45,810 nt of DNA from Flavobacteriales bacterium (GTDB lineage Bacteria > Bacteroidota > Bacteroidia > Flavobacteriales_D > Crocinitomicaceae). Where the stretch lies: assembly GCA_947474675.1 (NCBI GenBank), contig CANJKA010000017.1, positions 1-45,810 of the forward strand. The letters are read 5' to 3'. Position 1 is the stretch's first letter. Each line of letters opens with the position of its first letter. Below the pieces are notes generated by a model. That model made no database searches. It was given only the letters and a program-made list of their open reading frames with translations, and was not told the origin of the DNA. The position numbers and the translations under genes were made by a program. Positions 37,059 to 45,668 of this stretch are shown here, in pieces.

Positions 37059-37976
37059 TTATTTTTTAACGAATTTGTTTGTAACAACTGATCCATTTAA
37101 AGTATTAACTTGGTACATGTATATACCTGAAGTTAAGTCAGAAACATTAACAGAAGCAGAAGTTCCATTTACATTTGTAGTAGAAATTACTTTTCCGTCT
37201 AAAGATAAAATTGTAATTGAAGAAACTTTTCCGTTTAAGTTAAAGTTTAATTCATTTACTGCAGGGTTTGGATAAACTGAAGCAGTTGTAGTTGTGTTTT
37301 CTTCTAAACCATTAACTGCAAAGTTAACTACTGGGAAAATAGCAAGTGCACAGTTAATTCCCCAATTATTTACATCTCCAAAAGTGTGGAAAGTTGCATC
37401 GTTCCAGAATTCACCTGTGTGTGTAACTGCTTCAGCAAAGTCACCGATACTATCAGTTAAAAGTGCCATTTCGTTTCCAGCTGTTGAAGGTAAAATTACA
37501 CCAGCCCAAAACTTACGATTTGAAGGAATTGTAACAGGAGTAGCGAATGTTGCTACTACGTTGTAAAAACCTGTAGCTTCAGCAATATTCCAACCAGCTA
37601 AAGTTGTGTCAACAGAAGCTAAAGTGATGTTTTTAGTAGCAACTGGAATAGCAGAAGGAGTTCCTGCTGCATCTGTCCAGATACATACTTGAAAAGATCC
37701 ACCACCATCAGTTTTAACAGGAACAGCAATTAAAACACTTGTAATTGTTCCACTTTCGACAACGCCATGAGTAGCATCAAATAACTGCATTTTAGCAACA
37801 TCACCATATACATTGTTTCCACCAACATACCCACTATCTATTGTAGCGTCAGTATCAAGACCATAAAGTTTAACATTTCCTGAGAAAAATTCAGTTAAAG
37901 TATCAACTTGTGCATTTAAAGTTGAAGTAATTGTAAGTGCTAAAAATGCACCCATAGTAAGTAATCCTTTTTTCAT
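37059..37976 (-). CDS. T9SS type A sorting-domain protein
   Basis: 305 residues, with a signal peptide (ending TLNAQ), a beta-rich region rich in Thr, Val and Gly (about 25-225), and a C-terminal sorting domain (SVYPNPAVNELNF, DGKVIST, GIYMYQV, about 235-305). It should be exported by the T9SS and attached to the cell surface. The central domain (FQVCIWTDAAGTPSAI, KFWAGVILP) is not one that I can name. Monocistronic. Confidence 0.85.
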   Translation of the reverse strand: MKKGLLTMGAFLALTITSTLNAQVDTLTEFFSGNVKLYGLDTDATIDSGYVGGNNVYGDVAKMQLFDATHGVVESGTITSVLIAVPVKTDGGGSFQVCIWTDAAGTPSAIPVATKNITLASVDTTLAGWNIAEATGFYNVVATFATPVTIPSNRKFWAGVILPSTAGNEMALLTDSIGDFAEAVTHTGEFWNDATFHTFGDVNNWGINCALAIFPVVNFAVNGLEENTTTTASVYPNPAVNELNFNLNGKVSSITILSLDGKVISTTNVNGTSASVNVSDLTSGIYMYQVNTLNGSVVTNKFVKK

Positions 37977-38123
37977 AGTAAATTATTTGTAAATTATAAT
38001 GTAAAGTTATTGTTTTTATTTTAATACAAATAATTTATTTTGTTGTTTTTTAAACTTTTGTGACGAACGGTCTATAAACACTATGGAATTTAAAGGTTAT
38101 TTATTTATTAACAATAAAAAAGT

Positions 38124-38981
38124 TTAACATTTAATCGGTTTAGTAGGTGTTGTTATTTTGTCGATTTCAAACAAAATATTTTTTATCCTTTTGGGATTTA
38201 TTCCTGATTTCAATAAAATCTTTTCGTTATTGTGCATTTCTTTCACTAAAACAATACCTTTTTCAAGAAAACCTTTTTTCTCATTGATAGTTAAAGTTGT
38301 TAAACAGGTGATCGGATATAAACCAGATTTGTCTACACGATCCTTTAATGAATTTTTGAAAGGGTAGTCCCATCCTAATAATTGTATTCCCCGACAATTT
38401 CCAAAAGCGATAGCGTCGTCAGTGAATCTTGAATTGGTGACGATCCAACCACTAAATTTGGTGAAAGGTTTTACCAAGAGATTATTTTCTAATAAATCTT
38501 GAAACCTAGAATGAATATATAACGGAACTTTGACATCAACTGAAACACCTGCTTGATTTTTATATTTACATTCCATTAACATAATTGTGTCCTCTTTTTT
38601 ACAGATTACATCAATTTCATGCGTGACACATTTACCTTGAAGAATTCTTCCAACTTCTGTTTGATATCCTTCGGTTCTGAATATTTCGCTTATAAATTTT
38701 TCGAAAGGAAAACCTGAAGGACCAAGTTCCATTATACCTTTTTTTAAGGCATAGCGAGAAGCATTGTGAGGAGATTGTTTTTTTAACAAACGGAAAGCCA
38801 TGCTGTAAATCTTCTTAGTACTAATTCCTTCGTATATTTTACCTTTTAGTTCATTGACAATTCCTTCCGCTTCATCATGTGAAGCGTTCGATCTTAGTAA
38901 TGAATTTCTTAATTTTTGAAATGAAAAATATTCTTCTTTTCCAGATGCTTTTCGAACAATAATATCCTCAGTTTTTTTCAT
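38124..38981 (-). CDS. ATP-cone / PD-(D/E)XK nuclease fusion
   Basis: 285 residues. Residues 5-90 form an ATP-cone: IIVRKASGKEEYFSFQKLRNSL, EGISTKKIY, and ASRYALKKGIMELGPSGFPFEKF, like the nucleotide-sensing domain of ribonucleotide reductases and NrdR. Residues about 92-170 form an Mrr-type endonuclease core, with D124 in HEIDV and E137-C-K139 in MLMECKYKN as the D...ExK site. The C-terminal 100 residues include a helical tail (SGINPKRIKNILFEID). It lies 9 bp after the beta-CASP RNase gene. DNA or RNA cleavage gated by nucleotides is inferred. Confidence 0.82.
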   Translation of the reverse strand: MKKTEDIIVRKASGKEEYFSFQKLRNSLLRSNASHDEAEGIVNELKGKIYEGISTKKIYSMAFRLLKKQSPHNASRYALKKGIMELGPSGFPFEKFISEIFRTEGYQTEVGRILQGKCVTHEIDVICKKEDTIMLMECKYKNQAGVSVDVKVPLYIHSRFQDLLENNLLVKPFTKFSGWIVTNSRFTDDAIAFGNCRGIQLLGWDYPFKNSLKDRVDKSGLYPITCLTTLTINEKKGFLEKGIVLVKEMHNNEKILLKSGINPKRIKNILFEIDKITTPTKPIKC

Positions 38982-38990
38982 TAATACTAT

Positions 38991-40364
38991 CTAATTGATT
39001 GTAAATTCATCGTAAAGTTGAGGAATCGTAACATTGATTCCCAATTCATCAACTATTTTAACTCTAAATATGTTTTGAGCTTGAGGTTCACCATGAACCA
39101 TGAAAAGTTGTGTCGGTTTTTTTGTGAAGTTTTTCAACCAATTGATCATTTCTAATTGATCTGCATGACCAGACATAGAAGATATATACTTGACTTCTGC
39201 TTCAATTTGGTAGTATTTTCCGTGAATTTTTATTTCTTTTAGACCTTCTTTTAGTGCCCTTCCTCTTGTGCCTTCACCTTGAAACCCGACTAGTAAAATA
39301 GTATTTTTATTGGATTTCCCCATTTCAGTTAAATACGTTAGAATTCTTCCTCCAGTTAGCATTCCGCTGGCAGCAATAATAATTTTAGGCTGTTTATCTT
39401 TAATCAGTTTCAAAGTGTCAGGAAAATCTCGTATGATCTGAGTGTGCTTGCACATAGAATACGTTTCTGAAGGTGATAATTTGTGCCAATTGGGAAAATT
39501 TAAAAATATGTCAGTGGTGTCAGCTCCCATTGGACTATCTAAGTAAATAGGGATATTTGGAATTCTTTTATCCTCTTTTAGTTTGTTGATAATGAACATA
39601 ATTTCTTGTGCACGTTCGACAGCAAAACTTGGGATTAAAAGATTTCCACCTTTTTCTAATGTATGTTTTATGATTTCTTCAATATCATCTGCTGGATCTG
39701 AAATAGGATGAAGTCTATCTCCATACGTACTTTCCATAATTAGACAATCTGCGTTTTCAATTACAGTTGGAGCTTCCAATAAAACATTTTTTGTTCGACC
39801 AATATCACCTGTAAAGACAATTTTTCGACCAAAACATTTCATTTCAATGAAAGCTGAACCTAATATGTGTCCATTTTTTAAATAGCGAAATGAAATATTT
39901 TCGGAAAGTTGAATCCAATCTATATCATGTCTGATTTCGAAATGTTTTAAGGCAATCTCTACATCTTTTTCTGTGTAAAGAGGAATTGCTGGACTGTGTT
40001 TAGTATAACCTTCTTCGTTTGCTTTTCTTGCCTCTTCTTCTTGAATTTTAGCACTATCTCTGAGAATTATTTCTACTAATTCTCTTGTAGGCGGAGTCAT
40101 TAAAATTTTTCCTTTGAAACCATTTTTAACTAACAATGGAATGTAACCGCAATGGTCTAAATGAGCATGAGTTAATAAAAGAATATCAATCGTTTTTTCA
40201 TCAACTGGAAGGGGTTCTCTGTTTTTTAATCGCAAGGATTTAATACCCTGAAATAAGCCACAATCAATTAAAATATTTTTTTCAGGTGTTTTTAATAAAT
40301 GCTTTGAACCAGTTACCGTTCCAGCAGCTCCTAGAAATTGGATAGATATTTTAGAATTTTTCAT
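38991..40364 (-). CDS. Metallo-beta-lactamase / beta-CASP RNase
   Basis: 457 residues. The metal-binding motif THAHLDH (H66, H68, D70, H71) and later GHILGSAFIEM and VFTGDIGR fit the MBL fold. A beta-CASP domain (FAVERAQEIMFIINKL, IIAASGMLTGGRI) follows, then the RNA-specificity end with SGHADQ and MVHGEPQA. It is a CPSF73-like nuclease family common in bacteria and archaea, so RNA cleavage is likely. It is the first gene of a two-gene operon with the ATP-cone nuclease and has a long palindrome right before its ATG. Confidence 0.92.
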   Translation of the reverse strand: MKNSKISIQFLGAAGTVTGSKHLLKTPEKNILIDCGLFQGIKSLRLKNREPLPVDEKTIDILLLTHAHLDHCGYIPLLVKNGFKGKILMTPPTRELVEIILRDSAKIQEEEARKANEEGYTKHSPAIPLYTEKDVEIALKHFEIRHDIDWIQLSENISFRYLKNGHILGSAFIEMKCFGRKIVFTGDIGRTKNVLLEAPTVIENADCLIMESTYGDRLHPISDPADDIEEIIKHTLEKGGNLLIPSFAVERAQEIMFIINKLKEDKRIPNIPIYLDSPMGADTTDIFLNFPNWHKLSPSETYSMCKHTQIIRDFPDTLKLIKDKQPKIIIAASGMLTGGRILTYLTEMGKSNKNTILLVGFQGEGTRGRALKEGLKEIKIHGKYYQIEAEVKYISSMSGHADQLEMINWLKNFTKKPTQLFMVHGEPQAQNIFRVKIVDELGINVTIPQLYDEFTIN

Positions 40365-40365
40365 T

Positions 40366-40410
40366 TTTTACAATTAAATTATAAGCAATGTTATAAATTT
40401 AATTGTAAAA
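40366..40410. repeat. Long palindrome next to the beta-CASP RNase start codon
   Basis: TTTTACAATTAAATT (40366-40380) pairs perfectly with AATTTAATTGTAAAA (40396-40410). ATAA/TTAT extend the stem to 19 bp with a single bulged A around a GCAATG loop. It begins 1 bp from the ATG (plus-strand CAT at 40362-40364), so it is either an operator or a leader hairpin. Confidence 0.7.
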
Positions 40411-40565
40411 TTTAAATTATTGCATGACTAATATCATTTTTTGAATATTTTTACCATGTTTCTTATCAGTTGATTTTCACAGTTTATCGGTAATAATTTG
40501 TCGTTTATATTACATTTTTGTTAACTCATTGTAAAATAAATATTAATTTTTAACTTTTTTGTAGT

Positions 40566-40573
40566 TATATTTG
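40566..40573 (+). promoter_or_regulatory. -7 element TATATTTG upstream of the exporter operon
   Basis: Matches TAnnTTTG, 21 bp before the GTG start of the ABC exporter. No TTG at the usual -33 distance. Confidence 0.4.
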
Positions 40574-40594
40574 AAAGCTGAAAAAATAAAATAA

Positions 40595-42736
40595 GTGCAA
40601 AAAACAAATACTATTAACACAATTAAATCGATTGTGTATGTTGCAAATTACTACAATAAGACTCTAGGTGTAATTGATTTTGATCATAATACGAATTCTT
40701 CTATTTTCAATTTATGTCACCATGTACATTTAGGAGTAAAAAAAATTAAAGTTCGTTTTGAAGATTTAATAGATTTATCAAAAACACCAATTTTAATAAA
40801 TTCTTCTTCTGATAATTTCATTGTAATTAAAAAAACGAATCGGAAAAGTGTTCATTTTTATGATCCATCCAAAGGAGATTATATTCTTTCCACCCAAGAG
40901 TTTTCAGATCAGTTTTTAAACAAAGAAACTGTTTCAATTTATTTATTAGAACCATCTTCTCATTTTTATGAGGGAGAAATTCAATACAAAAAAGAGAAAT
41001 CTATTTTATCATTAGTGTCTTATTTGACTCGTTTCAAGAAGTATTTTTTTCAAATCAGCTTAGGTCTTGTAGCTAGTAGTGTTATTTTGTTAATAATTCC
41101 TTTTTTAACAAAGGCGATAATTGATAAAGGGATATTAAATGAAGATATGAATTTTGTTTATATCGCTGTTGGAGCTCAATTAGCGCTTTACATAGCATCT
41201 TTAACAATCGATTTTTTTAGAAGATGGTTTTTCCTTCATATCGGTTCACGGATAGATATTCAATTGGTGAATGAGTTTTTGAATAAAGTATTTCGATTAC
41301 CAATGCCATTTTTTGAGAATTCAAATGTAAGTACACTTTTGAAGCGTATTGAAGATCATTCAAAATTACATAATTTAATTGCTGTTTCTTCTTTGAAAAC
41401 AATCTTGTCATTGTTGACGATCATTCTTCTAACAGCAGTTTTATTGATCATCAATCCAACTATTTTTGTGCTTTTTGTAACAGGGAGTTTGATTAGTATT
41501 TTATGGGTGTATGCTTTTTTGAAAAGACGAGGACAAATTGATAATAAACGATTTGATATAACTACAAAAGAGCAAAATAAGACGATTGAAATTTTTGAAA
41601 AAATTCAGGACATTAAAATTTACAATACCGAATCTAAGAATAATGCTGAATGGTTAAAATATCGAACAAAATTATTTAAGGTTGAAAATCAATGGTTGAC
41701 GCTTGATCAAATGCAAGAGTTGGGTGCTGAAGCGATGGATAGAATTAAAGGGTTGCTTATTATTCTTGTTTCTGCTAAAGCAGTGATGAATGGCAGTATG
41801 ACTTTGGGAGAATTATTTGCGGTGAACATGGTTGTAAGTCAATTAGAAAAGCCGATGAAGCAAATTATTTCCTTTGTTAAAGATTATTTTGACGCTTCAG
41901 TTGCTTTTAAACGTATCATGAAGATTAAGGATTTAGATGATGAATGTCCTGAAAATCAGTTTTATATTAATGAAGTTCCTGCTTATGATGGGATTTCACT
42001 TGAAAATGTTTCTTTCTTTTATCCAGAAAATCCAAAAATTCAAGTTTTGAATTCAATTAATTTATTTATCCCAAAAGGGAAAACTACTGCAATAATAGGG
42101 ACAAGCGGAAGTGGTAAAAGTACTTTTCTTAAATTGCTTTTAAAATATTACAATACATCTTCAGGAGAAATTAAAATTGGGGGATTGAACATTAATACGA
42201 TTCATTCTTCGGTATTACGGAGTAAGATAGGAGTTGTTCTTCAGGAAGGAAAGATTTTCAATGAATCTATTTTAGAAAACATAGCAATGGACAAAGAGGT
42301 TGATTATGATGAGGTTATTAAAATTGCCAAATTGGTTTGTCTTCATGATTTTGTTTTAGAAAAATTATCGCATGGTTACCATACTGTTATTGGGGATGAA
42401 TATGGAATACATTTGAGTAAGGGGCAAGAGCAACGTGTTTTATTTGCTAGAGCTTTGTACAGTAATCCAGAGTTTTTGTTTTTGGATGAAGCGACTAGTG
42501 CTTTGGACAATCAAACTGAAAAGAAAATTGTTGAGAATTTGAAACAATTGGACGACGAAAAGACTTTGGTGATTATTGCTCATCGATTGAGTACCGTTAA
42601 AAATGCAGACAACATTGTTGTGATTGATAAAGGAGAAATAGTTGAACAAGGAAATCATCATGAATTATTGAATCAACGAGGAATGTATTTCGATTTATTG
42701 AAAGATCAACTTGTTTTAGAAACAGAATATGCATAA
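40595..42736 (+). CDS. Type I exporter ABC protein with degenerate C39-like domain
   Basis: 713 residues from a GTG immediately after an in-frame TAA. The first 130 or so residues resemble the C39 peptidase domain but lack its catalytic Cys (IKSIVYVANYY replaces the C..ACL.M...YYG motif) and His (SDNFIVI where HFVVL is expected). It is therefore a non-cleaving C39-like domain. TM helices follow (about 145-420), then an NBD with Walker A GTSGSGKST (502-510), signature LSKGQEQR and FLFLDEATSALD. It overlaps the HlyD-like gene by 8 bp and heads the exporter operon. Confidence 0.9.
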   Translation: MQKTNTINTIKSIVYVANYYNKTLGVIDFDHNTNSSIFNLCHHVHLGVKKIKVRFEDLIDLSKTPILINSSSDNFIVIKKTNRKSVHFYDPSKGDYILSTQEFSDQFLNKETVSIYLLEPSSHFYEGEIQYKKEKSILSLVSYLTRFKKYFFQISLGLVASSVILLIIPFLTKAIIDKGILNEDMNFVYIAVGAQLALYIASLTIDFFRRWFFLHIGSRIDIQLVNEFLNKVFRLPMPFFENSNVSTLLKRIEDHSKLHNLIAVSSLKTILSLLTIILLTAVLLIINPTIFVLFVTGSLISILWVYAFLKRRGQIDNKRFDITTKEQNKTIEIFEKIQDIKIYNTESKNNAEWLKYRTKLFKVENQWLTLDQMQELGAEAMDRIKGLLIILVSAKAVMNGSMTLGELFAVNMVVSQLEKPMKQIISFVKDYFDASVAFKRIMKIKDLDDECPENQFYINEVPAYDGISLENVSFFYPENPKIQVLNSINLFIPKGKTTAIIGTSGSGKSTFLKLLLKYYNTSSGEIKIGGLNINTIHSSVLRSKIGVVLQEGKIFNESILENIAMDKEVDYDEVIKIAKLVCLHDFVLEKLSHGYHTVIGDEYGIHLSKGQEQRVLFARALYSNPEFLFLDEATSALDNQTEKKIVENLKQLDDEKTLVIIAHRLSTVKNADNIVVIDKGEIVEQGNHHELLNQRGMYFDLLKDQLVLETEYA

Positions 42737-44012
42737 GAAATTAAAGAAAAGAGACGAAACGTATAATTTAGATGATGTACTAGGACCTCCCCCAAAAGGT
42801 TTGTCTTATTATGGTTCTGGGTTGATATTTATCATTGTAATTTTATTGATTGCCTTGGCAGGAATAGTAAAATATCCTGAAACTGTTAAATCAGAAATTT
42901 ATTTGACATCAGAAAATCCACCACGTAAAATTGTTTCCAATACCAGTTCCTACATTGATTCAATTTATATAAAAGATGGTGATTTTTTGAAGAAAGATCA
43001 AGTGATTTTGGCTTTTACGAATAATTCAAAAGAACAGGATGTAGCGTGGTTAAATTCTAATGTTATTAAAGTTGGATATACGTCTTTAATTTCGCGTAAT
43101 AATCCATTAATTAATTTACAATTGGGTACGGTTCAAAAAGAATATGATCAATTCAAGAAAAGTTTAGAGAATTATTTCCGAATTAAGAAATCATCGATTT
43201 ATCAAATTCAACTATCTAGTGTCAAAAGTCAAATTTCGATTTGTAAAAATAAAAATTTCCAGATTAGTAAGAATATTGAATTATTAGAAAGAAAAGCAAG
43301 ATTAAGTAAGAAAATTTCATCCACAGATTCCGTTTTAAATAAAAAAGGATATGTTTCGAATGTTAATTATAGTGAGTTGCAAATTAAAGATATTAATAAT
43401 GGATTTCAACTAAATGAAGAAATTAAGGAAAAGTATGAAGTTGATTTACAAATAGAGACATTGAATCAAAAATGCTTTGAATTATCACATTTAATAGAGG
43501 GAGAATTGCATACTGAGCAATTAAATTTAAGAATCAAGTATAATTCTTTATTGGATAAATTTAAAACTTGGCAGAAAAATTATGTCGTTAAAAGCGTTGT
43601 TAGCGGAATTGCAAATTTCAATAATAAGCATTGGGTAAAAGGAACTTATATTGATCAAGGAGAGGAATTGATGAAAATAACTCCCAAAAGTGAAGGATGT
43701 ATAATTGCTTTTGCTAAAATTGGAGATTTAGGAAGTTCAAATGTGAAAGTAGGGCAGAGGGTGAATATCAAATTGAATAATTATCCTTTCAAAGAATATG
43801 GGATGTTGATAGGTAATGTTCAAAAAGTTGTAGGAACACCTTCTAGTGATAATTATTTGGTACATGTCATTTTTCCTAAAGGTTTAATCACTTCTTATGG
43901 CAAGAAATTAGATTTTCATCCACAAATGAAAGGAGTAGCTGATATTTTAACAAAGAAGCAATCTCTGTTAACAAAGATATTCCAAGAGATTAAATCAATA
44001 ATGACGTCATAA
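42729..44012 (+). CDS. HlyD-family membrane fusion protein
   Basis: 427 residues with one N-terminal TM helix (about 30-50, GLIFIIVILLIALAGIV). A barrel-lipoyl segment (YIDSIYIKDGDFLKKDQVIL) leads into a long coiled-coil (about 110-270). The C-terminal part has VKSVVSGIANF, KVGQRVNIKLNNYPFKEYG. This is the periplasmic adaptor of a type I secretion system. It overlaps the ABC gene and lies 16 bp before the TolC-like gene. Confidence 0.9.
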   Translation: MHKKLKKRDETYNLDDVLGPPPKGLSYYGSGLIFIIVILLIALAGIVKYPETVKSEIYLTSENPPRKIVSNTSSYIDSIYIKDGDFLKKDQVILAFTNNSKEQDVAWLNSNVIKVGYTSLISRNNPLINLQLGTVQKEYDQFKKSLENYFRIKKSSIYQIQLSSVKSQISICKNKNFQISKNIELLERKARLSKKISSTDSVLNKKGYVSNVNYSELQIKDINNGFQLNEEIKEKYEVDLQIETLNQKCFELSHLIEGELHTEQLNLRIKYNSLLDKFKTWQKNYVVKSVVSGIANFNNKHWVKGTYIDQGEELMKITPKSEGCIIAFAKIGDLGSSNVKVGQRVNIKLNNYPFKEYGMLIGNVQKVVGTPSSDNYLVHVIFPKGLITSYGKKLDFHPQMKGVADILTKKQSLLTKIFQEIKSIMTS

Positions 44013-44028
44013 CTTCATTTTTTTTATC

Positions 44029-45321
44029 ATGATTAAGCATTTAATTTTTCTGTTATTTTTCCCAATTTCTATTTTTTGTCAAGATATTTGGACGTTGGAT
44101 AAATGCATTGATTATTCTCTTGAAAACAACTTAACTTTAAAATCTTTTGTTTTAGATGTTCAAATAAGTGAAAATAGAGTTCAAAAATCAAATTTTAATT
44201 ATTTACCAACGGTTAATGGAAATGCGAATCATGGGTATAATTGGGGTCAGAGTATAGATCCGTTTACGAATAAATTTGCTGCAAGTCAAGTTCGGACAAA
44301 TAGTTTTTATTTATCAAGTAATGTTATACTTTTTTCAGGAATGCAGCGGTATTATTTACAAGAAAAGTCTAAATCAGTATATTTGAATGAGCAATTCAAT
44401 TTAGAAGTTAAAAGCCGGAATTTGAAGATGGATATTACATCTAATTATCTTCAAGTCGTATTGAATAAAAAATCGATAGAAATAGCTGAAAGACAACTTC
44501 AACTCTCACAGAAACAAAAAGAAAGAATAGCTGAATTTGTAAAATTTGAAAAATTGACAAGTTTTGATTTACTTGAAATTGAATCGCAAGTAGCACAAGA
44601 TCAAATGCAGTTAACAAGAGTTGAAAATGACTATAAAACGTCTGTTTTGTTTTTGAAACAAAATTTAAATTTAAGTTCACAGGTAGATTTTCAGATTGAT
44701 ACAACTTTGTTTCTTCAACCTATATTATTTGATTCTTTGACGATTGAAAATTTACCTGAAATCAAGAGTTCAAAGCAAGAATTAGAATCAGCTATAATAA
44801 CTTTACATCAATTAAAAGGAAAAGTTTATCCAACACTTTCTTTATTTTCATATTTGGGAACAGGTTATTCAGGTAATAATAAAGAAATGATAAACGGTGT
44901 AATGGTTCCTAAATTGTTTAGACAGCAATTGAATGATAATTTGTATCAATCAATTAGTCTAAGCTTGAGTATTCCTATTTTTAATCGGATGAGTAATTAC
45001 AGCGATATTCAGCTTTCAAAAATTGAAATAGAAAAAAAGAAATTAGAAGTAGAAAGCTCATTATTTGACTTTAAATCAAAAATAGATCAATTGATTTTAG
45101 AAATACAGTTAAGTGAATCTCAACAGGAATTGATGGAAATATCTTATTCTTCACTGTTAAAAGCATTTGAAGTTACTACTGCAAAATTTGAGCAAGGAAT
45201 AATAACAATTTACAATTTTAACGAAGCGAAAACAAAACTTTTTCAAATGGAAAATGAAATGATTCAAAGTAAGTTTCAGACAGTTTTTAAGAAAAAGATT
45301 TTGTCTTTATATGTAGATTGA
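44029..45321 (+). CDS. TolC-family outer-membrane efflux protein
   Basis: 430 residues with a signal peptide (ending ISIFCQ), then two TolC repeats with long helices and the typical start WTLDKCIDYSLENNLTLKS. Later SLSIPIFN and FEQGIITIYNFNEAKTKL are OEP-family landmarks. It completes an ABC-HlyD-TolC set that spans the envelope. The substrate is not encoded nearby in the visible sequence. Confidence 0.92.
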   Translation: MIKHLIFLLFFPISIFCQDIWTLDKCIDYSLENNLTLKSFVLDVQISENRVQKSNFNYLPTVNGNANHGYNWGQSIDPFTNKFAASQVRTNSFYLSSNVILFSGMQRYYLQEKSKSVYLNEQFNLEVKSRNLKMDITSNYLQVVLNKKSIEIAERQLQLSQKQKERIAEFVKFEKLTSFDLLEIESQVAQDQMQLTRVENDYKTSVLFLKQNLNLSSQVDFQIDTTLFLQPILFDSLTIENLPEIKSSKQELESAIITLHQLKGKVYPTLSLFSYLGTGYSGNNKEMINGVMVPKLFRQQLNDNLYQSISLSLSIPIFNRMSNYSDIQLSKIEIEKKKLEVESSLFDFKSKIDQLILEIQLSESQQELMEISYSSLLKAFEVTTAKFEQGIITIYNFNEAKTKLFQMENEMIQSKFQTVFKKKILSLYVD

Positions 45322-45486
45322 ATTATTCATTAATTTTCAATCTAATTAAATTGTTTTCATGCGTGTTTGTTCATGAGCGACACCGTTTCAATCAAAATTA
45401 CAATATTTATACTTTATAAATTATGTTTTGAATTGATTAATTTAACTGTTTTTTTTTGTTAGGTGTTTAAGTTGTTTTTATTTGCG

Positions 45487-45621
45487 TTAATTCATGAATT
45501 CATCCATTTGAATAATCACGCTTTGGTTAAATTCATGAATCAATCTACTTCTAAATTTTCTTTCAGTCGTTAATGGTGTTTCTTTGTACTTTGTTAAGAA
45601 TAATACAGCTTGTTTTAGCAT
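45487..45621 (-). CDS. Possible 44-residue protein or gene remnant
   Basis: In the 397-bp space between the TolC-like gene and the IS element, one minus-strand frame from ATG 45621 to a TAA encodes 44 residues, starting MLKQAVLFLTKYKETPL and ending MDEFMN. It is helical and charged, with no recognised motif. It may be a small gene, or a fragment left by IS activity. The rest of this space (45322-45486) is AT-rich and shows nothing else than a 12-bp palindrome, AATTCATGAATT, at the ORF end. Confidence 0.3.
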   Translation of the reverse strand: MLKQAVLFLTKYKETPLTTERKFRSRLIHEFNQSVIIQMDEFMN

Positions 45622-45668
45622 GTAAAATCATTTTAAATTAAAGCATTTTGATCAACATTTTTTATAAT

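Noticed and set aside
40595..41000. Active C39 peptidase domain in the ABC exporter
   Set aside because: The catalytic Cys and His are not present at the expected positions, so a cleaving function is not supported.
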